Shown here one piece after another: positions 1 through 8,619 of a DNA stretch of 64,000 nt; positions within the stretch are counted from its first letter, which is position 1, and each line of letters begins with the position of its first letter. The position numbers and the translations under genes were made by a program. The stretch lies in assembly GCA_052273485.1 (NCBI GenBank), contig DAVZID010000011.1:4179-68178 (forward strand), in the 5' to 3' direction. The notes under the pieces were generated by a model that saw only the letters and a list, made by a program, of their open reading frames with translations, had not been told where the DNA came from and did no database searches. Source of the DNA: Anthropogastromicrobium sp052273485 (lineage in GTDB: Bacteria; Bacillota; Clostridia; Lachnospirales; Lachnospiraceae).

Positions 1-2067
1 TTCTTTCTTGATATTGGTCTCAAGCTCTTCTAGCTCTCGATTTCGACCAAGAAGGTTGCTGTTATTTTTGAAGGCACCTCCTGTCATGGAACCGCCCGGA
101 TTTAACAGCTCGCCCTCAAGGGTAACGATGCGAAGGCTTCTTCGAAACTTTGCAGAGACCTTAAGTCCATGGTCGATCGTATCGACGACCACAATTCTTC
201 CGAGAAGAAACTGCACGAGCTTTTTGTAGGTATCTTCTGTCTTGACAAGGCTGCTTGCCAATCCGATGACACCCGGCTCTTTTAAAGCATCCTTCTGTGC
301 AAATTCATCGCGCACGGTGATTGCATCAAGCGGAAGGAAGGTTGCTCGTCCAAAGCGTCCCTGCTTTAAATATTCAATCAAACGCTTTGCGGTTTGCTCG
401 GTGTCAGTGACGATGTTTTGAATCGCACCGCCGAGTGCTGTCTCGACTGCCGTCTCGAAGCGTTTTTCTACATGAATCAGATCGGCCACAACGCCGTGGA
501 TGCCAGGATTCTGGGTTCGCACTTCCATGACCTTACGGATGCTGTTTCCATAGCCCTCGTAGCGCTCGGCAAGATTGCGAAGGGACTCGGCTCGTGTCAC
601 AGACACCTGATGAAGACGGCGCTGCTCATAGTACTCATTTTGCAATTGCTCTCTTGTCTTTTGCTCGGTCTCAAATGCGTCAGCTGCTTCTCGCTGCTTC
701 TTGGCTAACTCTGCCTTTTGTTTGGAAATCGCCTTATAGGACTGCTCACTTTCGGTTGCGCGTTTCTGCCAGATAGACTCCTCTGTCTTACTCTCTAAGA
801 GTCTGCGGTTCATCTGCGCCTGCTCGGTCTTTGCCTGTTCAAGAAGGGTCTGGTACTTTTGCAATTCACCGACAAACGAGGACTTTTCATTTAACAGGGA
901 AATCATCTTTCCCTGATCATCCTTTAACGCCTGCTGGTAAGTTGCAAGTCCATCCTGCACCTGAATGAGAACGCTCTGTGCGCCATCCTTCTTCGCCGTT
1001 GTATCGTAGATCTCGCGGCTGCACTCCTGGCGTTTTTTCTGCTCCTCATTGACCTGTGTGCTATATTCTTCCTGCTCTTTTTCAAGCGTTTCAATACGCT
1101 CAGCGGTGTGGGTGCGTCTTAAATATTCGGTGTTAATCTGTTCCCTTAATACGTTGACAGCGCCCTCTTTTTCCTGGCGCTTTGTCTGACAGGCGGTACT
1201 TTCCTCGCGAAGCGCTGTGATCTGCTCCTCAAGACGGTTAAAATTGTCCTGCTGATGCTCGTACTTTGCCTTTAATGCCTCGCTGCTTCGATTGGTGTCG
1301 TCATAATCTCTTGTCGTGATCGCAAGATTTTTTTCGAGTGCCGAAAGATCGCTTTCAAGCTTACTGCTCTCCACTGCATAGGCATCAATATCATACTGCT
1401 TTAACTCATCACGCAGTTTCAAATACTCCTTTGCCGCTGTTGCCTGACGCTCTAATGGTCCTACCTGTCTGGACAACTCGGACATGATGTCGTTTAAACG
1501 CACCATGTTGGCCTGCTCGCTCTCGAGCTTTTTCTTAGCAGCGGCCTTGCGGCGCTTAAACTTCACAATACCGGCTGCCTCGTCAAAAAGCTCACGGCGA
1601 TCCTCTGGTTTGCCACTTAAAATCTTGTCGATTTGGCCCTGTCCGATAATCGAGTAGCCCTCTTTTCCGATACCGGTATCATAGAAAAGCTCGGTGACAT
1701 CCTTTAAACGACACTGCGTCCCGTTCAAACGGTACTCACTCTCGCCGGAGCGATAGATTCGTCTGGACACGGTGACTTCGTTGTAATCCAGATTTAGATG
1801 GCGGTCGGTGTTGTCAAAAGTGATCGCCACACTGGCATAGCCCTGCGGCTTTCGATTCTGCGTGCCAGAAAAGATAACGTCCTGCATGTTAGCACCACGA
1901 AGCTGCTTGGAGCTTTGCTCTCCAAGCACCCAGCGCACCGCATCGGCGACGTTGCTCTTTCCACTTCCATTTGGCCCGACAATACAGGTGATGCCATTGT
2001 GGAACTCAAACAGCGTCTTGTTTGCAAATGACTTAAAGCCTTGCACCTCAATACTTTTTAAATACAT
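1..2067 (-). CDS. smc: Chromosome partition protein SMC, N-terminal 689 residues (cut by window edge)
   Basis: SMC is the ATPase core of the condensin-like complex that compacts and separates chromosomes. Reading down from the ATG at 2067, the protein starts MYLKSIEVQGFKSFANKT and has the Walker A loop GPNGSGKSN near residue 35, then the signature stretch ADAVRWVLGEQS. A long Glu/Lys/Gln-rich coiled coil follows, and close to the window edge the hinge motif LNPGGSMTGG (about 65-125) is visible. The frame stays open to base 1, so the second coiled coil and the C-terminal ATPase half lie outside. A full SMC is near 1,190 residues. It lies 46 bp after rnc, a common clostridial arrangement. The Shine-Dalgarno sequence is weak, so translation may depend on transcription from rnc. 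Confidence 0.96.
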   Translation of the reverse strand, partial: MYLKSIEVQGFKSFANKTLFEFHNGITCIVGPNGSGKSNVADAVRWVLGEQSSKQLRGANMQDVIFSGTQNRKPQGYASVAITFDNTDRHLNLDYNEVTVSRRIYRSGESEYRLNGTQCRLKDVTELFYDTGIGKEGYSIIGQGQIDKILSGKPEDRRELFDEAAGIVKFKRRKAAAKKKLESEQANMVRLNDIMSELSRQVGPLERQATAAKEYLKLRDELKQYDIDAYAVESSKLESDLSALEKNLAITTRDYDDTNRSSEALKAKYEHQQDNFNRLEEQITALREESTACQTKRQEKEGAVNVLREQINTEYLRRTHTAERIETLEKEQEEYSTQVNEEQKKRQECSREIYDTTAKKDGAQSVLIQVQDGLATYQQALKDDQGKMISLLNEKSSFVGELQKYQTLLEQAKTEQAQMNRRLLESKTEESIWQKRATESEQSYKAISKQKAELAKKQREAADAFETEQKTREQLQNEYYEQRRLHQVSVTRAESLRNLAERYEGYGNSIRKVMEVRTQNPGIHGVVADLIHVEKRFETAVETALGGAIQNIVTDTEQTAKRLIEYLKQGRFGRATFLPLDAITVRDEFAQKDALKEPGVIGLASSLVKTEDTYKKLVQFLLGRIVVVDTIDHGLKVSAKFRRSLRIVTLEGELLNPGGSMTGGAFKNNSNLLGRNRELEELETNIKKE

Positions 2068-2113
2068 AAAAGTTTTTTCTCATTTCTAAAAATTGATTCA
2101 AAGCATTGCCATT

Positions 2114-2794
2114 TTATGCATTTGCTTTCTGAAGCAAAAGAATCGTCTCATAGGCTGCTAACTGCTGTGCACCCCTTTTGGTGTGGCCCACGCCGACTCC
2201 AAAAGCCTTATCGCCGATCTTTGCCTGCATGCGAAACTTCTTGTCGTGATCCGGTCCCTCTTCTGCAAGCAGCTCGTAGGACAGCGGCTCGTTAAAGTCT
2301 CTCTGCACAATCTCCTGAAGGATAGTTTTGCTATCGTAAAAGAGCTTTTTATTTTCCAGATCGTTTAACACAAAACGGACAATAAATTCTTTTGCATTAG
2401 CAAATCCACCATCCAGGTAAATGGCTCCAATCAGTGCTTCCATCGCATCGGATGTGATCGATGCTCGAAGTCTTCCGCCTGTGGAGTCCTCTCCATTTCC
2501 AAGGCGAAGGTATTTTCCAAGAGAAATGGCCTCAGCACACGTTGCTAATGACTGCTCACAGACAATACTTGCACGCAGCTTTGTCAGCTCGCCTTCCGGA
2601 TATTCTTTATAATTGTGAAATAAAAAATCACTTGATACAAGTTCGAGTACTGCATCCCCCAAAAATTCCAAACGCTCATTGTCATGTCTTTTTCCTGCAT
2701 AATGCTCGTGCGCATATGAGCTGTGCGTCAGGGCAAGTTCTAACAGCTTCGGATCACGAAACGTATATCCAACTGTTTTTTCCAGTTCACTCAT
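2114..2794 (-). CDS. rnc: Ribonuclease III
   Basis: This 226-residue endonuclease cuts double-stranded RNA in rRNA and mRNA processing. The N-terminal catalytic domain has the family signature NERLEFLGDAVLEL at about residues 39-52, with the acidic metal-binding residues, and a second acidic cluster (DAMEALIGAIYLD) near 115-128. A C-terminal double-stranded-RNA-binding domain runs from about 155 to the end (LQEIVQRDF ... GAQQLAAYETIL). Length is typical. The ATG is preceded by GAGGAGGAATT, a strong ribosome-binding site. It is followed by smc on the same strand; a hairpin terminator lies between it and the upstream acpP gene. Confidence 0.97.
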   Translation of the reverse strand: MSELEKTVGYTFRDPKLLELALTHSSYAHEHYAGKRHDNERLEFLGDAVLELVSSDFLFHNYKEYPEGELTKLRASIVCEQSLATCAEAISLGKYLRLGNGEDSTGGRLRASITSDAMEALIGAIYLDGGFANAKEFIVRFVLNDLENKKLFYDSKTILQEIVQRDFNEPLSYELLAEEGPDHDKKFRMQAKIGDKAFGVGVGHTKRGAQQLAAYETILLLQKANA

Positions 2795-2853
2795 AATTCC
2801 TCCTCTAAATGAAATGACATAAAAAGCTATAAAAAACCATAAATGAAAAGACA

Positions 2854-2880
2854 GAGCCGCAAGGATTGCCCTCGCAGCTC
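2854..2880 (-). terminator. Terminator downstream of acpP
   Basis: On the minus strand an 11-bp stem (two G-U pairs) closes a 5-nt loop and is followed by CTGTCTTTTCATTT at 2853-2840. It separates acpP from rnc; the U tract is imperfect, so some read-through is likely. Confidence 0.6.
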
Positions 2881-2897
2881 ATGTACCAGTCTTCTTT

Positions 2898-3134
2898 TTA
2901 CGCCATTGTATCGTTAATCAGTTCGTACACATCGCCAACGGTTGCCAAATTTTTATCCTCGAGTTCTTCCTGCGGAACGGTGATTCCTAACTCATCCTCG
3001 ATTCCCATGATGATCTCAACCGCATCCAGTGAATCTGCTCCCAGATCCTCCAGAAGTCTTGTGTCCATTGTGATTTCGTCCTCCTCGACATCTAAAACCT
3101 CAGCAATGATTTTCTGCAGTGTTTCAAATTCCAT
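2898..3134 (-). CDS. acpP: Acyl carrier protein
   Basis: Carrier protein of type II fatty acid synthesis, 78 residues. The phosphopantetheine-bearing serine lies in the motif GADSLDAVEI at about residue 37, and the protein is strongly acidic as expected. The ATG at 3134 is chosen because AGAAAGGGTGG lies just upstream; a longer reading from a GTG at 3143 would place its start codon inside that ribosome-binding site. It follows plsX by about 55 bp and they probably share the promoter near 4243-4271, joining phospholipid and fatty acid synthesis genes. A terminator follows. Confidence 0.96.
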   Translation of the reverse strand: MEFETLQKIIAEVLDVEEDEITMDTRLLEDLGADSLDAVEIIMGIEDELGITVPQEELEDKNLATVGDVYELINDTMA

Positions 3135-3189
3135 ACAAGCCACCCTTTCTTATACTTTCTTTGTTTTTGTTTTACTTTGTTTGATTTTC

Positions 3190-4185
3190 TTATACACTCA
3201 GACTTTTTTCTATCTTTGCGGCAATATCTGCCTCAGTAAAGGATACGCACTGCTCAATTGCAGTCGTAACTTCCTTTGCTTTTGAACTACCATGAGCCTT
3301 TACAACAAGACCCTTTAATCCTAGAAGCGGTGCTCCGCCGTACTCGCTGGCATCAAATTTTTTGACTACACCTTTCAGTGAAGGCTTTGCAAGAAGACCG
3401 CCGATCTTTCCTGCTGTTGTGGACATCATCGCATTCTTAATTTCTTTGATCAGTGCCTTTCCAACGCCCTCATACAGCTTTAGAATGACATTTCCGACAA
3501 AGGCCTCGCACACTAACACGTCACATGGTCCATACGGAATCTCACGTGCCTCAACGTTTCCGATAAAGTTGATATCCGGACATTCCTTTAACAACGGATA
3601 GGTCTCTTTTACAAGTGCATTTCCCTTTTCCTCCTCAGCACCGATGTTAACGATGCCAACTCTAGGATTATGAATGCCCATGACGTTCTCTGCGTAGATG
3701 GAACCCATCTTTGCAAACTGGACAAGCTGCTCAGCGCGCGCATCTACATTTGCTCCACAGTCTACTAAAAGCATCGCTCCGTTTACAGTCGGAATAACTG
3801 GTGCAAGCGGTGCTCTCTTTACGCCCTTGATTTTTCCCGCAATCAGCTGGCCGCCAACTAGTACCGCGCCTGTACTTCCGCAGGAAACAAATGCATCTGC
3901 CTTTTGCTCCTTTACAAGCCTTAATCCGACAACGAGTGAGGAATCCTTCTTTGTGCGCACAGACTCTACCGGCGGCGCTCCGGTTTCGATCACCTCAGAT
4001 GCCGGTACAATCTCAAGTCTTGACTTATCGTACGTCAGTCCTTCGAGTGCTTTGTTCAAGTCGTCTGGACGACCGGTCAGAAGCACTTTAATGTTGCTGT
4101 TTTTATTAACGGCATCTACCGCACCCTGCACCATACAGGCAGGAGCGTTATCGCCTCCCATACCATCTACTGCTACTGTAATCAT
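3190..4185 (-). CDS. plsX: Phosphate acyltransferase PlsX
   Basis: PlsX converts acyl-ACP and phosphate to acyl-phosphate, the acyl donor for the first step of phospholipid synthesis on the membrane. The 331-residue protein has the family start VAVDGMGGDNAP, the internal SCGSTGAVLVGGQL (about 103-116), LLVDCGANVDAR (138-149) and GFVGN/CEAFVGNVILK (about 227-237). Length is normal. It lies upstream of acpP. In many Firmicutes fapR precedes plsX; here no fapR is seen and plsX has its own promoter, so control by FapR at this locus is not indicated. Confidence 0.96.
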   Translation of the reverse strand: MITVAVDGMGGDNAPACMVQGAVDAVNKNSNIKVLLTGRPDDLNKALEGLTYDKSRLEIVPASEVIETGAPPVESVRTKKDSSLVVGLRLVKEQKADAFVSCGSTGAVLVGGQLIAGKIKGVKRAPLAPVIPTVNGAMLLVDCGANVDARAEQLVQFAKMGSIYAENVMGIHNPRVGIVNIGAEEEKGNALVKETYPLLKECPDINFIGNVEAREIPYGPCDVLVCEAFVGNVILKLYEGVGKALIKEIKNAMMSTTAGKIGGLLAKPSLKGVVKKFDASEYGGAPLLGLKGLVVKAHGSSKAKEVTTAIEQCVSFTEADIAAKIEKSLSV

Positions 4186-4242
4186 TCTTTTCTTTTTCTT
4201 CCATTCTCGTTAATTCACAGGGGAGTTTTTCATCCCAGTATC

Positions 4243-4271
4243 ATGATATACGATTCTGTGTCAGAAATCAA
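4243..4271 (-). promoter_or_regulatory. Promoter of plsX-acpP
   Basis: Minus strand: -35 TTGATT at 4271-4266, 17-bp spacer, -10 TATCAT at 4248-4243. It lies about 58 bp upstream of the plsX ATG, after the rpmF terminator. Confidence 0.65.
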
Positions 4272-4285
4272 CCACTTTTTATACA

Positions 4286-4326
4286 TAAAAAAAGAGGCAT
4301 ACAGTCCGAAAACTGTACGCCCCTCC
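4286..4326 (-). terminator. Terminator of the DUF177-rpmF unit
   Basis: A 12-bp minus-strand stem (4325-4294, two G-U pairs) with a small loop is followed by seven T residues. It directly follows the rpmF stop codon and separates it from plsX. Confidence 0.9.
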
Positions 4327-4338
4327 AAATTTTTTTAA

Positions 4339-4521
4339 TTAGTCCTCAACAGAAACGATCTCTCTCTTGTTGTAAGAACCACAAGCCTTGCAAACTCTAT
4401 GCGGCATCATAAGAGCACCACACTTGCTGCACTTTACCAGGTTAACAGCACCCATCTTCCAGTTTGCTCTACGCTTATCTCTTCTAGCCTTAGAAGTTTT
4501 ATTCTTTGGACAAATAGACAT
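4339..4521 (-). CDS. rpmF: 50S ribosomal protein L32
   Basis: Small ribosomal protein of 60 residues. The N-terminus MSICPKNKTSKARRDKRRAN is typical of bacterial L32. The C-terminal half carries a zinc ribbon with two Cys pairs, CSKCGA and CKACGS (about residues 31-47), so this is the zinc-binding form. A strong ribosome-binding site (AAGGAGGTGT) precedes the ATG. It follows the DUF177 gene by 77 bp, a pairing conserved across bacteria, and both use the promoter at 5200-5228. Confidence 0.97.
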   Translation of the reverse strand: MSICPKNKTSKARRDKRRANWKMGAVNLVKCSKCGALMMPHRVCKACGSYNKREIVSVED

Positions 4522-4598
4522 GTTTTTACACCTCCTTTAATACTTAAGCTTTCACAGCCTGCCATACACATCCTGGCAGGCAGGATGTGACTACTGTA

Positions 4599-5132
4599 TC
4601 AGGAATCCGTGCGATTATTCTGAGCGAATATATCACGGATAATCGACATTCTGGGATCTAATTCTGTTCGATCGCAGTTGCAGGTCTGGCGATTTAAGTT
4701 TACTCCACACTTTGGGCATACACCCTTACAGTCCTCTTTACAGAGCACCTTGTCTGGAATATCCGTCATCATTTCGTCCCAAACCATACCATCTACATCC
4801 AGCTGATACCCGTCAATGTAGGATTGCTCATCCAACTGTGCGATACGCTCCTGAGCCGACGCATTGGCATCCACGTCTCTTTCAAACTCCAGATCCATTG
4901 GTACCTTTACGCTTTCCAGACAGCGGTCACATGGCATCTCAAGAACAAGAGATACCGTAGCCGTTATCGCAATCTTCCTGTCTCCCTCATGTGTAAGCCT
5001 CAGTTTAACTGGCTGCTTACTGACAATCGGATACTTCTTACGCTTCCAGACGACCTCTGACATCTCAAGTGGAACCTCGTATGTCTTTCCAATACCATCT
5101 GCCGCAAAAAGCTCAGACATGTTAATTACCAT
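4599..5132 (-). CDS. DUF177 (YceD-like) protein, 23S rRNA / L32-linked
   Basis: Member of the DUF177/YceD family, whose gene is almost always next to rpmF and which has been linked to 23S rRNA accumulation. The start at 5132 is chosen because TGAGGAGGT lies 5 nt upstream; the frame also opens 33 bp earlier but without a ribosome-binding site. Visible features are the central PCDRCLE motif (about residue 69) and a Cys-rich end CKEDCKGVCPKCG ... TCNC (about 128-155) that may bind zinc. The product is 177 residues. The exact biochemical role is not established. Confidence 0.9.
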   Translation of the reverse strand: MVINMSELFAADGIGKTYEVPLEMSEVVWKRKKYPIVSKQPVKLRLTHEGDRKIAITATVSLVLEMPCDRCLESVKVPMDLEFERDVDANASAQERIAQLDEQSYIDGYQLDVDGMVWDEMMTDIPDKVLCKEDCKGVCPKCGVNLNRQTCNCDRTELDPRMSIIRDIFAQNNRTDS

Positions 5133-5199
5133 AGCAGACCTCCTCACAGGCTGAACCTGTGTCAAGTATTTTTACATGACACTTCGCACACACTCGTAC

Positions 5200-5228
5200 A
5201 TTATATAGTTTTCCCTATCATTTGTCAA
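5200..5228 (-). promoter_or_regulatory. Consensus promoter of DUF177-rpmF
   Basis: Minus strand: perfect -35 TTGACA (5228-5223), 17-bp spacer and perfect -10 TATAAT (5205-5200). One of the strongest sigma-A promoters in the window, as expected for a ribosomal protein gene. Confidence 0.93.
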
Positions 5229-5284
5229 CCATTTTCTTTTAAATTTTTGTCTAAAAATTGTTATCGTTGACAAGTAAGGTTTAC

Positions 5285-5390
5285 GAAAGCGCCTCGACGA
5301 TTGTGTCTCGGCGCTTTCTAACAGTTCTGACTCGTCAAATCTTCATGCAAGCATGCGGTTTATCCGAGTCTAATGTGACGCGTGAACTGT
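5285..5390 (-). other. Structured non-coding stretch after pta
   Basis: Between the pta stop and the rpmF promoter lie several inverted repeats: ACAGTTC/GAACTGT (5321-5327, 5384-5390), GACTCG/CGAGTC (5329-5334, 5365-5370), and GAAAGCGCC/GGCGCTTTC (5285-5293, 5310-5318). The first two nest in one extended fold. No clear U tract follows the last stem on either strand, so a simple terminator is not certain. It may be the 3' untranslated region of pta. Confidence 0.4.
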
Positions 5391-5393
5391 AAA

Positions 5394-6389
5394 TTACATA
5401 TTCTGTGCCTGAACAGCGGTGATCGCAACAACACCTACGATGTCATCTGCGAAGCATCCTCTGGACAGATCGTTTACAGGAGCGCCGATGCCCTGAGTAA
5501 CTGGGCCGTATGCTTCTGCCTTTGCAAGTCTCTGAACCAGCTTGTAGCCGATGTTTCCTGCATCCAGATTCGGGAAGATCAGAACATTTGCATGACCTGC
5601 AACGGTGCTGTCTGGAGCCTTGGAAGCTGCTACGGACGGAACAAGTGCTGCATCTAACTGAAGCTCGCCATCAACGTCAAGCTCTGGATACTGCTCTTTT
5701 GCAATCTTGGTAGCCTCTACAACCTTTGTTACCAGATCGTGCTTAGCACTTCCCTTTGTGGAATGGGACAGCATAGCAACCTTTGCCTTCTTGCCAGTCA
5801 GCTGCTCGAAGGACTCTGCGGAAGATGCTGCGATTGCTGCTAACTCTTCCGGATTTGGATCCTGATTCAGACCACAATCACCAAATACAAATACGCCGTC
5901 CTCACCATACTCGCAGTTCGGAACGATCATTAAGAAGAATGCGGAAACTAACTTGCAGCCTGGCTTTGTCTTGATGATCTGCAGACACGGACGAAGTGTG
6001 TTAGCGGTAGAATGGCATGCACCAGATACCATACCATCAGCATCACCAGCCTTGATCATCAGACAGCCATAATATGCGTAATCAGACAGAGCCTGCTTTC
6101 TAGCCTCTTCCTTGGTCAGACCCTTCTTCTTTCTTAACTCAACGAACAGATCCAGATACTCCTCGGTCTTCTCATATGTAGCTGGGTCAATGATGGTAGC
6201 ACCAGTTACATCGTAACCCTTACCGTACTTTTCAACCTCTTCCGGGCTTCCCAGAATGATCAGGTTTGCAATACCTTCCTTTAAGATCTTCTCTGCTGCC
6301 TCCCAAGTTCTTTTGTCCATAGACTCTGGCAGAATGATTGTCTTCTTATCGGCCTTTGCTTTTGCCTTAATCTCATCAATAAATCCCAT
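5394..6389 (-). CDS. pta: Phosphate acetyltransferase
   Basis: Pta interconverts acetyl-CoA and acetyl-phosphate, the first step of acetate formation with ATP gain. The protein is the short single-domain form (about 331 residues from MGFIDEIKAKAK at 6389; a frame-open start 24 bp upstream is also possible). Visible family stretches are ILPESMDKRTWEAAEKIL, the substrate-binding part GDADGMVSGACHST (about 125-138), and the C-terminal NVLIFPNLDAGNIGYKLVQRL and PVNDLSRGC. Usually ackA follows directly; here it does not. The gene has its own promoter at 6450-6478 and runs divergently from tmcAL. Confidence 0.95.
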   Translation of the reverse strand: MGFIDEIKAKAKADKKTIILPESMDKRTWEAAEKILKEGIANLIILGSPEEVEKYGKGYDVTGATIIDPATYEKTEEYLDLFVELRKKKGLTKEEARKQALSDYAYYGCLMIKAGDADGMVSGACHSTANTLRPCLQIIKTKPGCKLVSAFFLMIVPNCEYGEDGVFVFGDCGLNQDPNPEELAAIAASSAESFEQLTGKKAKVAMLSHSTKGSAKHDLVTKVVEATKIAKEQYPELDVDGELQLDAALVPSVAASKAPDSTVAGHANVLIFPNLDAGNIGYKLVQRLAKAEAYGPVTQGIGAPVNDLSRGCFADDIVGVVAITAVQAQNM

Positions 6390-6449
6390 GATACTCTTTA
6401 ATTCTCCTTTCATTCTTTGGACGCGCTAAGCGTCGTCCCTCTTTTATCA

Positions 6450-6478
6450 ATTATAGTACAATCCCTTCGGTTAGGCAA
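6450..6478 (-). promoter_or_regulatory. Promoter of pta
   Basis: Minus strand: -35 TTGCCT (6478-6473), 17-bp spacer, -10 TATAAT (6455-6450), about 60 bp upstream of the pta start. Confidence 0.75.
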
Positions 6479-6550
6479 GACAGGATTTTCCATATTTTTG
6501 TTTCTTTTGCGGTACAAAAAGTTTTTTTGTGGTATTCGCACTTTTTTTGT

Positions 6551-6570
6551 CGTATACTATAGCGTATACG
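6551..6570. promoter_or_regulatory. 20-bp palindrome, possible operator
   Basis: CGTATACTATAGCGTATACG has 7-bp inverted arms around a 6-bp centre. It sits in the divergent pta-tmcAL intergenic region, 130 bp before tmcAL and 73 bp upstream of the pta -35. The remaining sequence from 6414 to 6699 holds no gene that can be supported. Confidence 0.4.
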
Positions 6571-6699
6571 ATAACGCATATGATTATATTGCAAGCTACC
6601 GTTCACGGAAATGGCATACTCTGAATCAGTTCCGAGACGAGGGGCTTTCTTAAATCTTGTCGTGAACAATAACGATTTCAGGAAGGATTTTTTATTTAT

Positions 6700-7995
6700 A
6701 TGAAGACAGTTGGAATTATTGCGGAGTACAACCCCTTTCACAAAGGGCATGCCTACCATATTCAAAAAGCGAAAGAAGCCGCCGGAGCCAACTTTGTCGT
6801 TGTTGCTATGAGCGGAAATTTTGTGCAGCGCGGCGCACCTGCCATAATTGACAAATATACACGCACCAAAATGGCACTTGACGGCGGCGCCGATCTGGTT
6901 TTTGAACTTCCTGTGCCATTTGCAACGGCTGCTGCTCCGATCTTTGCCAAGGCCGGTGTGTCCCTGTTTCATCATCTAGGCTGTGTAGATGCACTGTGCT
7001 TTGGGAGTGAATCTGGTAATGTAGACTCTCTTATTGCAACTGCACGCATCCTGATGGAGGAACCTCCCGAATACAAGATGTTTTTGCAGCGCTTTTTAAA
7101 GGAAGGAAACAGCTATCCAAAGAGTGTACAAATGGCAATGCAGGCGATGGGAGCCGAACTTTCTGCTTCGCCAAATGATACGCTTGCCGTGGAATATAGT
7201 AAGGCATTATTAAAATATAATCGTGCGATCACACCGATTGCAATCATGAGGCAGGGAAACGGGTATCATGAAACAAGTCTGTCCTCGGGTTTTGCCAGTG
7301 CTTCTGCTATCCGAAATCAGATTGAACAGCAGATTAAAACGCTTACTGAAACTAAGTTCATTTCTTCTGTTCACTCGATCAATTTGGAGCGCTCTTCTGC
7401 TATTTCTGCGCTTGAACCATTTCTCCCTGAAACTTCATTTTCACGAATGAAAGATTCCTTTTATCATACCTTTCCCGTGACCGAGGATGATTTCTCACTT
7501 GCACTCGCAATGATTTTAAATGCTGGTCAGATGACAAATGGTATGAGTATTTTACAGGCAGCCGATATGACACCAGAGCTATCGGATCGAATACAACGCA
7601 TTCTCTCTAGCGGACAGCTTTTCACTTTCAGCGAGCTAGCCGAAGCGCTAAAAACAAAAAATATTACACGCGCCCGTATTAATCGTGCGCTTCTTCACTG
7701 TCTGCTTACTATTAGTAAGAATGCAATCGAAGAATTTCGTGCCCATGATTTTTGCTCCTATGCACGCATTCTTGGATTTAAAAAAGAAGCATCACCACTA
7801 TTAAAGGCAATCAAAAGCAATGCGGATATTCCTATCATCACAAAGCTTGCAGACGCAAAAAACAAGCTCGATGAAACAGGAAAAAAACTCCTATCCCACG
7901 AGCTTGGCGCTTCGTTTCTCTACCGTCAGGCCGTCCGATGCAAGTTTCATGAAACACTTCCAGATGAGTACCGTGCTGGTGTGATTATTCGATAA
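6700..7995 (+). CDS. tmcAL: tRNA(Met) cytidine acetate ligase TmcAL
   Basis: TmcAL (formerly YlbM) uses acetate and ATP to make N4-acetylcytidine at the wobble position of elongator tRNA-Met. The 431-residue protein begins MKTVGIIAEYNPFHKGH, the nucleotidyltransferase HxGH-type ATP site, followed by VVAMSGNFVQRGAPAI (about 30-45) and ELPVPFATA (67-75). The C-terminal helical part (YARILGFKKEASPLL) is also typical. It uses acetate, so a metabolic link to neighbouring pta is plausible but not shown. A rho-independent terminator follows at once. Confidence 0.93.
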   Translation: MKTVGIIAEYNPFHKGHAYHIQKAKEAAGANFVVVAMSGNFVQRGAPAIIDKYTRTKMALDGGADLVFELPVPFATAAAPIFAKAGVSLFHHLGCVDALCFGSESGNVDSLIATARILMEEPPEYKMFLQRFLKEGNSYPKSVQMAMQAMGAELSASPNDTLAVEYSKALLKYNRAITPIAIMRQGNGYHETSLSSGFASASAIRNQIEQQIKTLTETKFISSVHSINLERSSAISALEPFLPETSFSRMKDSFYHTFPVTEDDFSLALAMILNAGQMTNGMSILQAADMTPELSDRIQRILSSGQLFTFSELAEALKTKNITRARINRALLHCLLTISKNAIEEFRAHDFCSYARILGFKKEASPLLKAIKSNADIPIITKLADAKNKLDETGKKLLSHELGASFLYRQAVRCKFHETLPDEYRAGVIIR

Positions 7996-8000
7996 TGAAT

Positions 8001-8040
8001 CAGAGCCGCTTGCAGTTTGCAAAACGGCTCTGGTATTTTT
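8001..8040 (+). terminator. Terminator of tmcAL
   Basis: Stem CAGAGCCG/CGGCTCTG (8001-8008, 8025-8032) followed by GTATTTTTGT on the plus strand. It separates tmcAL from the convergent folA. Confidence 0.75.
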
Positions 8041-8050
8041 GTCACTTATT

Positions 8051-8590
8051 TTATTGGAGATTCGTGCAAGAAAATTCGTGACTTTCGTCAGGAGTCATTG
8101 ACTTGTGCTTTCTTTCGTAGCAACGAAAATCATAGACAAGATCAAAATAGGTCTGCTCATCGCTAACATCGGTTAATGTCCATTCCTCAGAGGAAATCTC
8201 CGGAAAGAAGGTATCTGCCTCATAGACATAATCAATTCGTGTTAGATGAATGCGATCTGCATACGGAAGAAATTTGCGGTAAATGCTCTCGCCGCCGATC
8301 ACATAGACATCCTCACTGCGGTACTGTTTGATCTGCTCAAGCACCTCATCTACGCTGTGACAAATGATTGCACCCTTGCATGTATAATCTTGATTATGTG
8401 TTAATACAATGTTCGTGCGACCTTCAAGCACACGGCCTCCCGGAAGACTCTCTAAGGTCTTTCTTCCCATGATAACGACCTTTCCGATCGTTTCCTTTCG
8501 AAACAGCTGTTGGTCAAACGGGATGGTAACAAGAAGCTTTCCCTGATAACCAATTCCATTTTTCTTATCTGCTGCAACAATAATATTCAT
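8051..8590 (-). CDS. folA: Dihydrofolate reductase
   Basis: Reduces dihydrofolate to tetrahydrofolate with NADPH, needed for thymidylate and purine synthesis. The 179-residue protein begins MNIIVAADKKNGIGYQGKLL, a standard DHFR N-terminus, with the NADPH-binding VVIMGRKTLESLPG (about 38-51) and VYVIGGESIYRKFLPYAD (about 95-112). The usual LPW in the first loop reads VTIPFD here, an atypical variant. Length is slightly above the common 160 because of a C-terminal tail. thyA is not adjacent. It lies 29 bp after the DUF711 gene on the same strand. Confidence 0.93.
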   Translation of the reverse strand: MNIIVAADKKNGIGYQGKLLVTIPFDQQLFRKETIGKVVIMGRKTLESLPGGRVLEGRTNIVLTHNQDYTCKGAIICHSVDEVLEQIKQYRSEDVYVIGGESIYRKFLPYADRIHLTRIDYVYEADTFFPEISSEEWTLTDVSDEQTYFDLVYDFRCYERKHKSMTPDESHEFSCTNLQ

Positions 8591-8619
8591 ATTTCTTTTA
8601 CCTGTCTTACTTTTTCTTA

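Noticed and set aside
6451..6975. 174-residue minus-strand ORF across the tmcAL start
   Set aside because: It contains the pta promoter and the antisense of conserved tmcAL codons; no family character.
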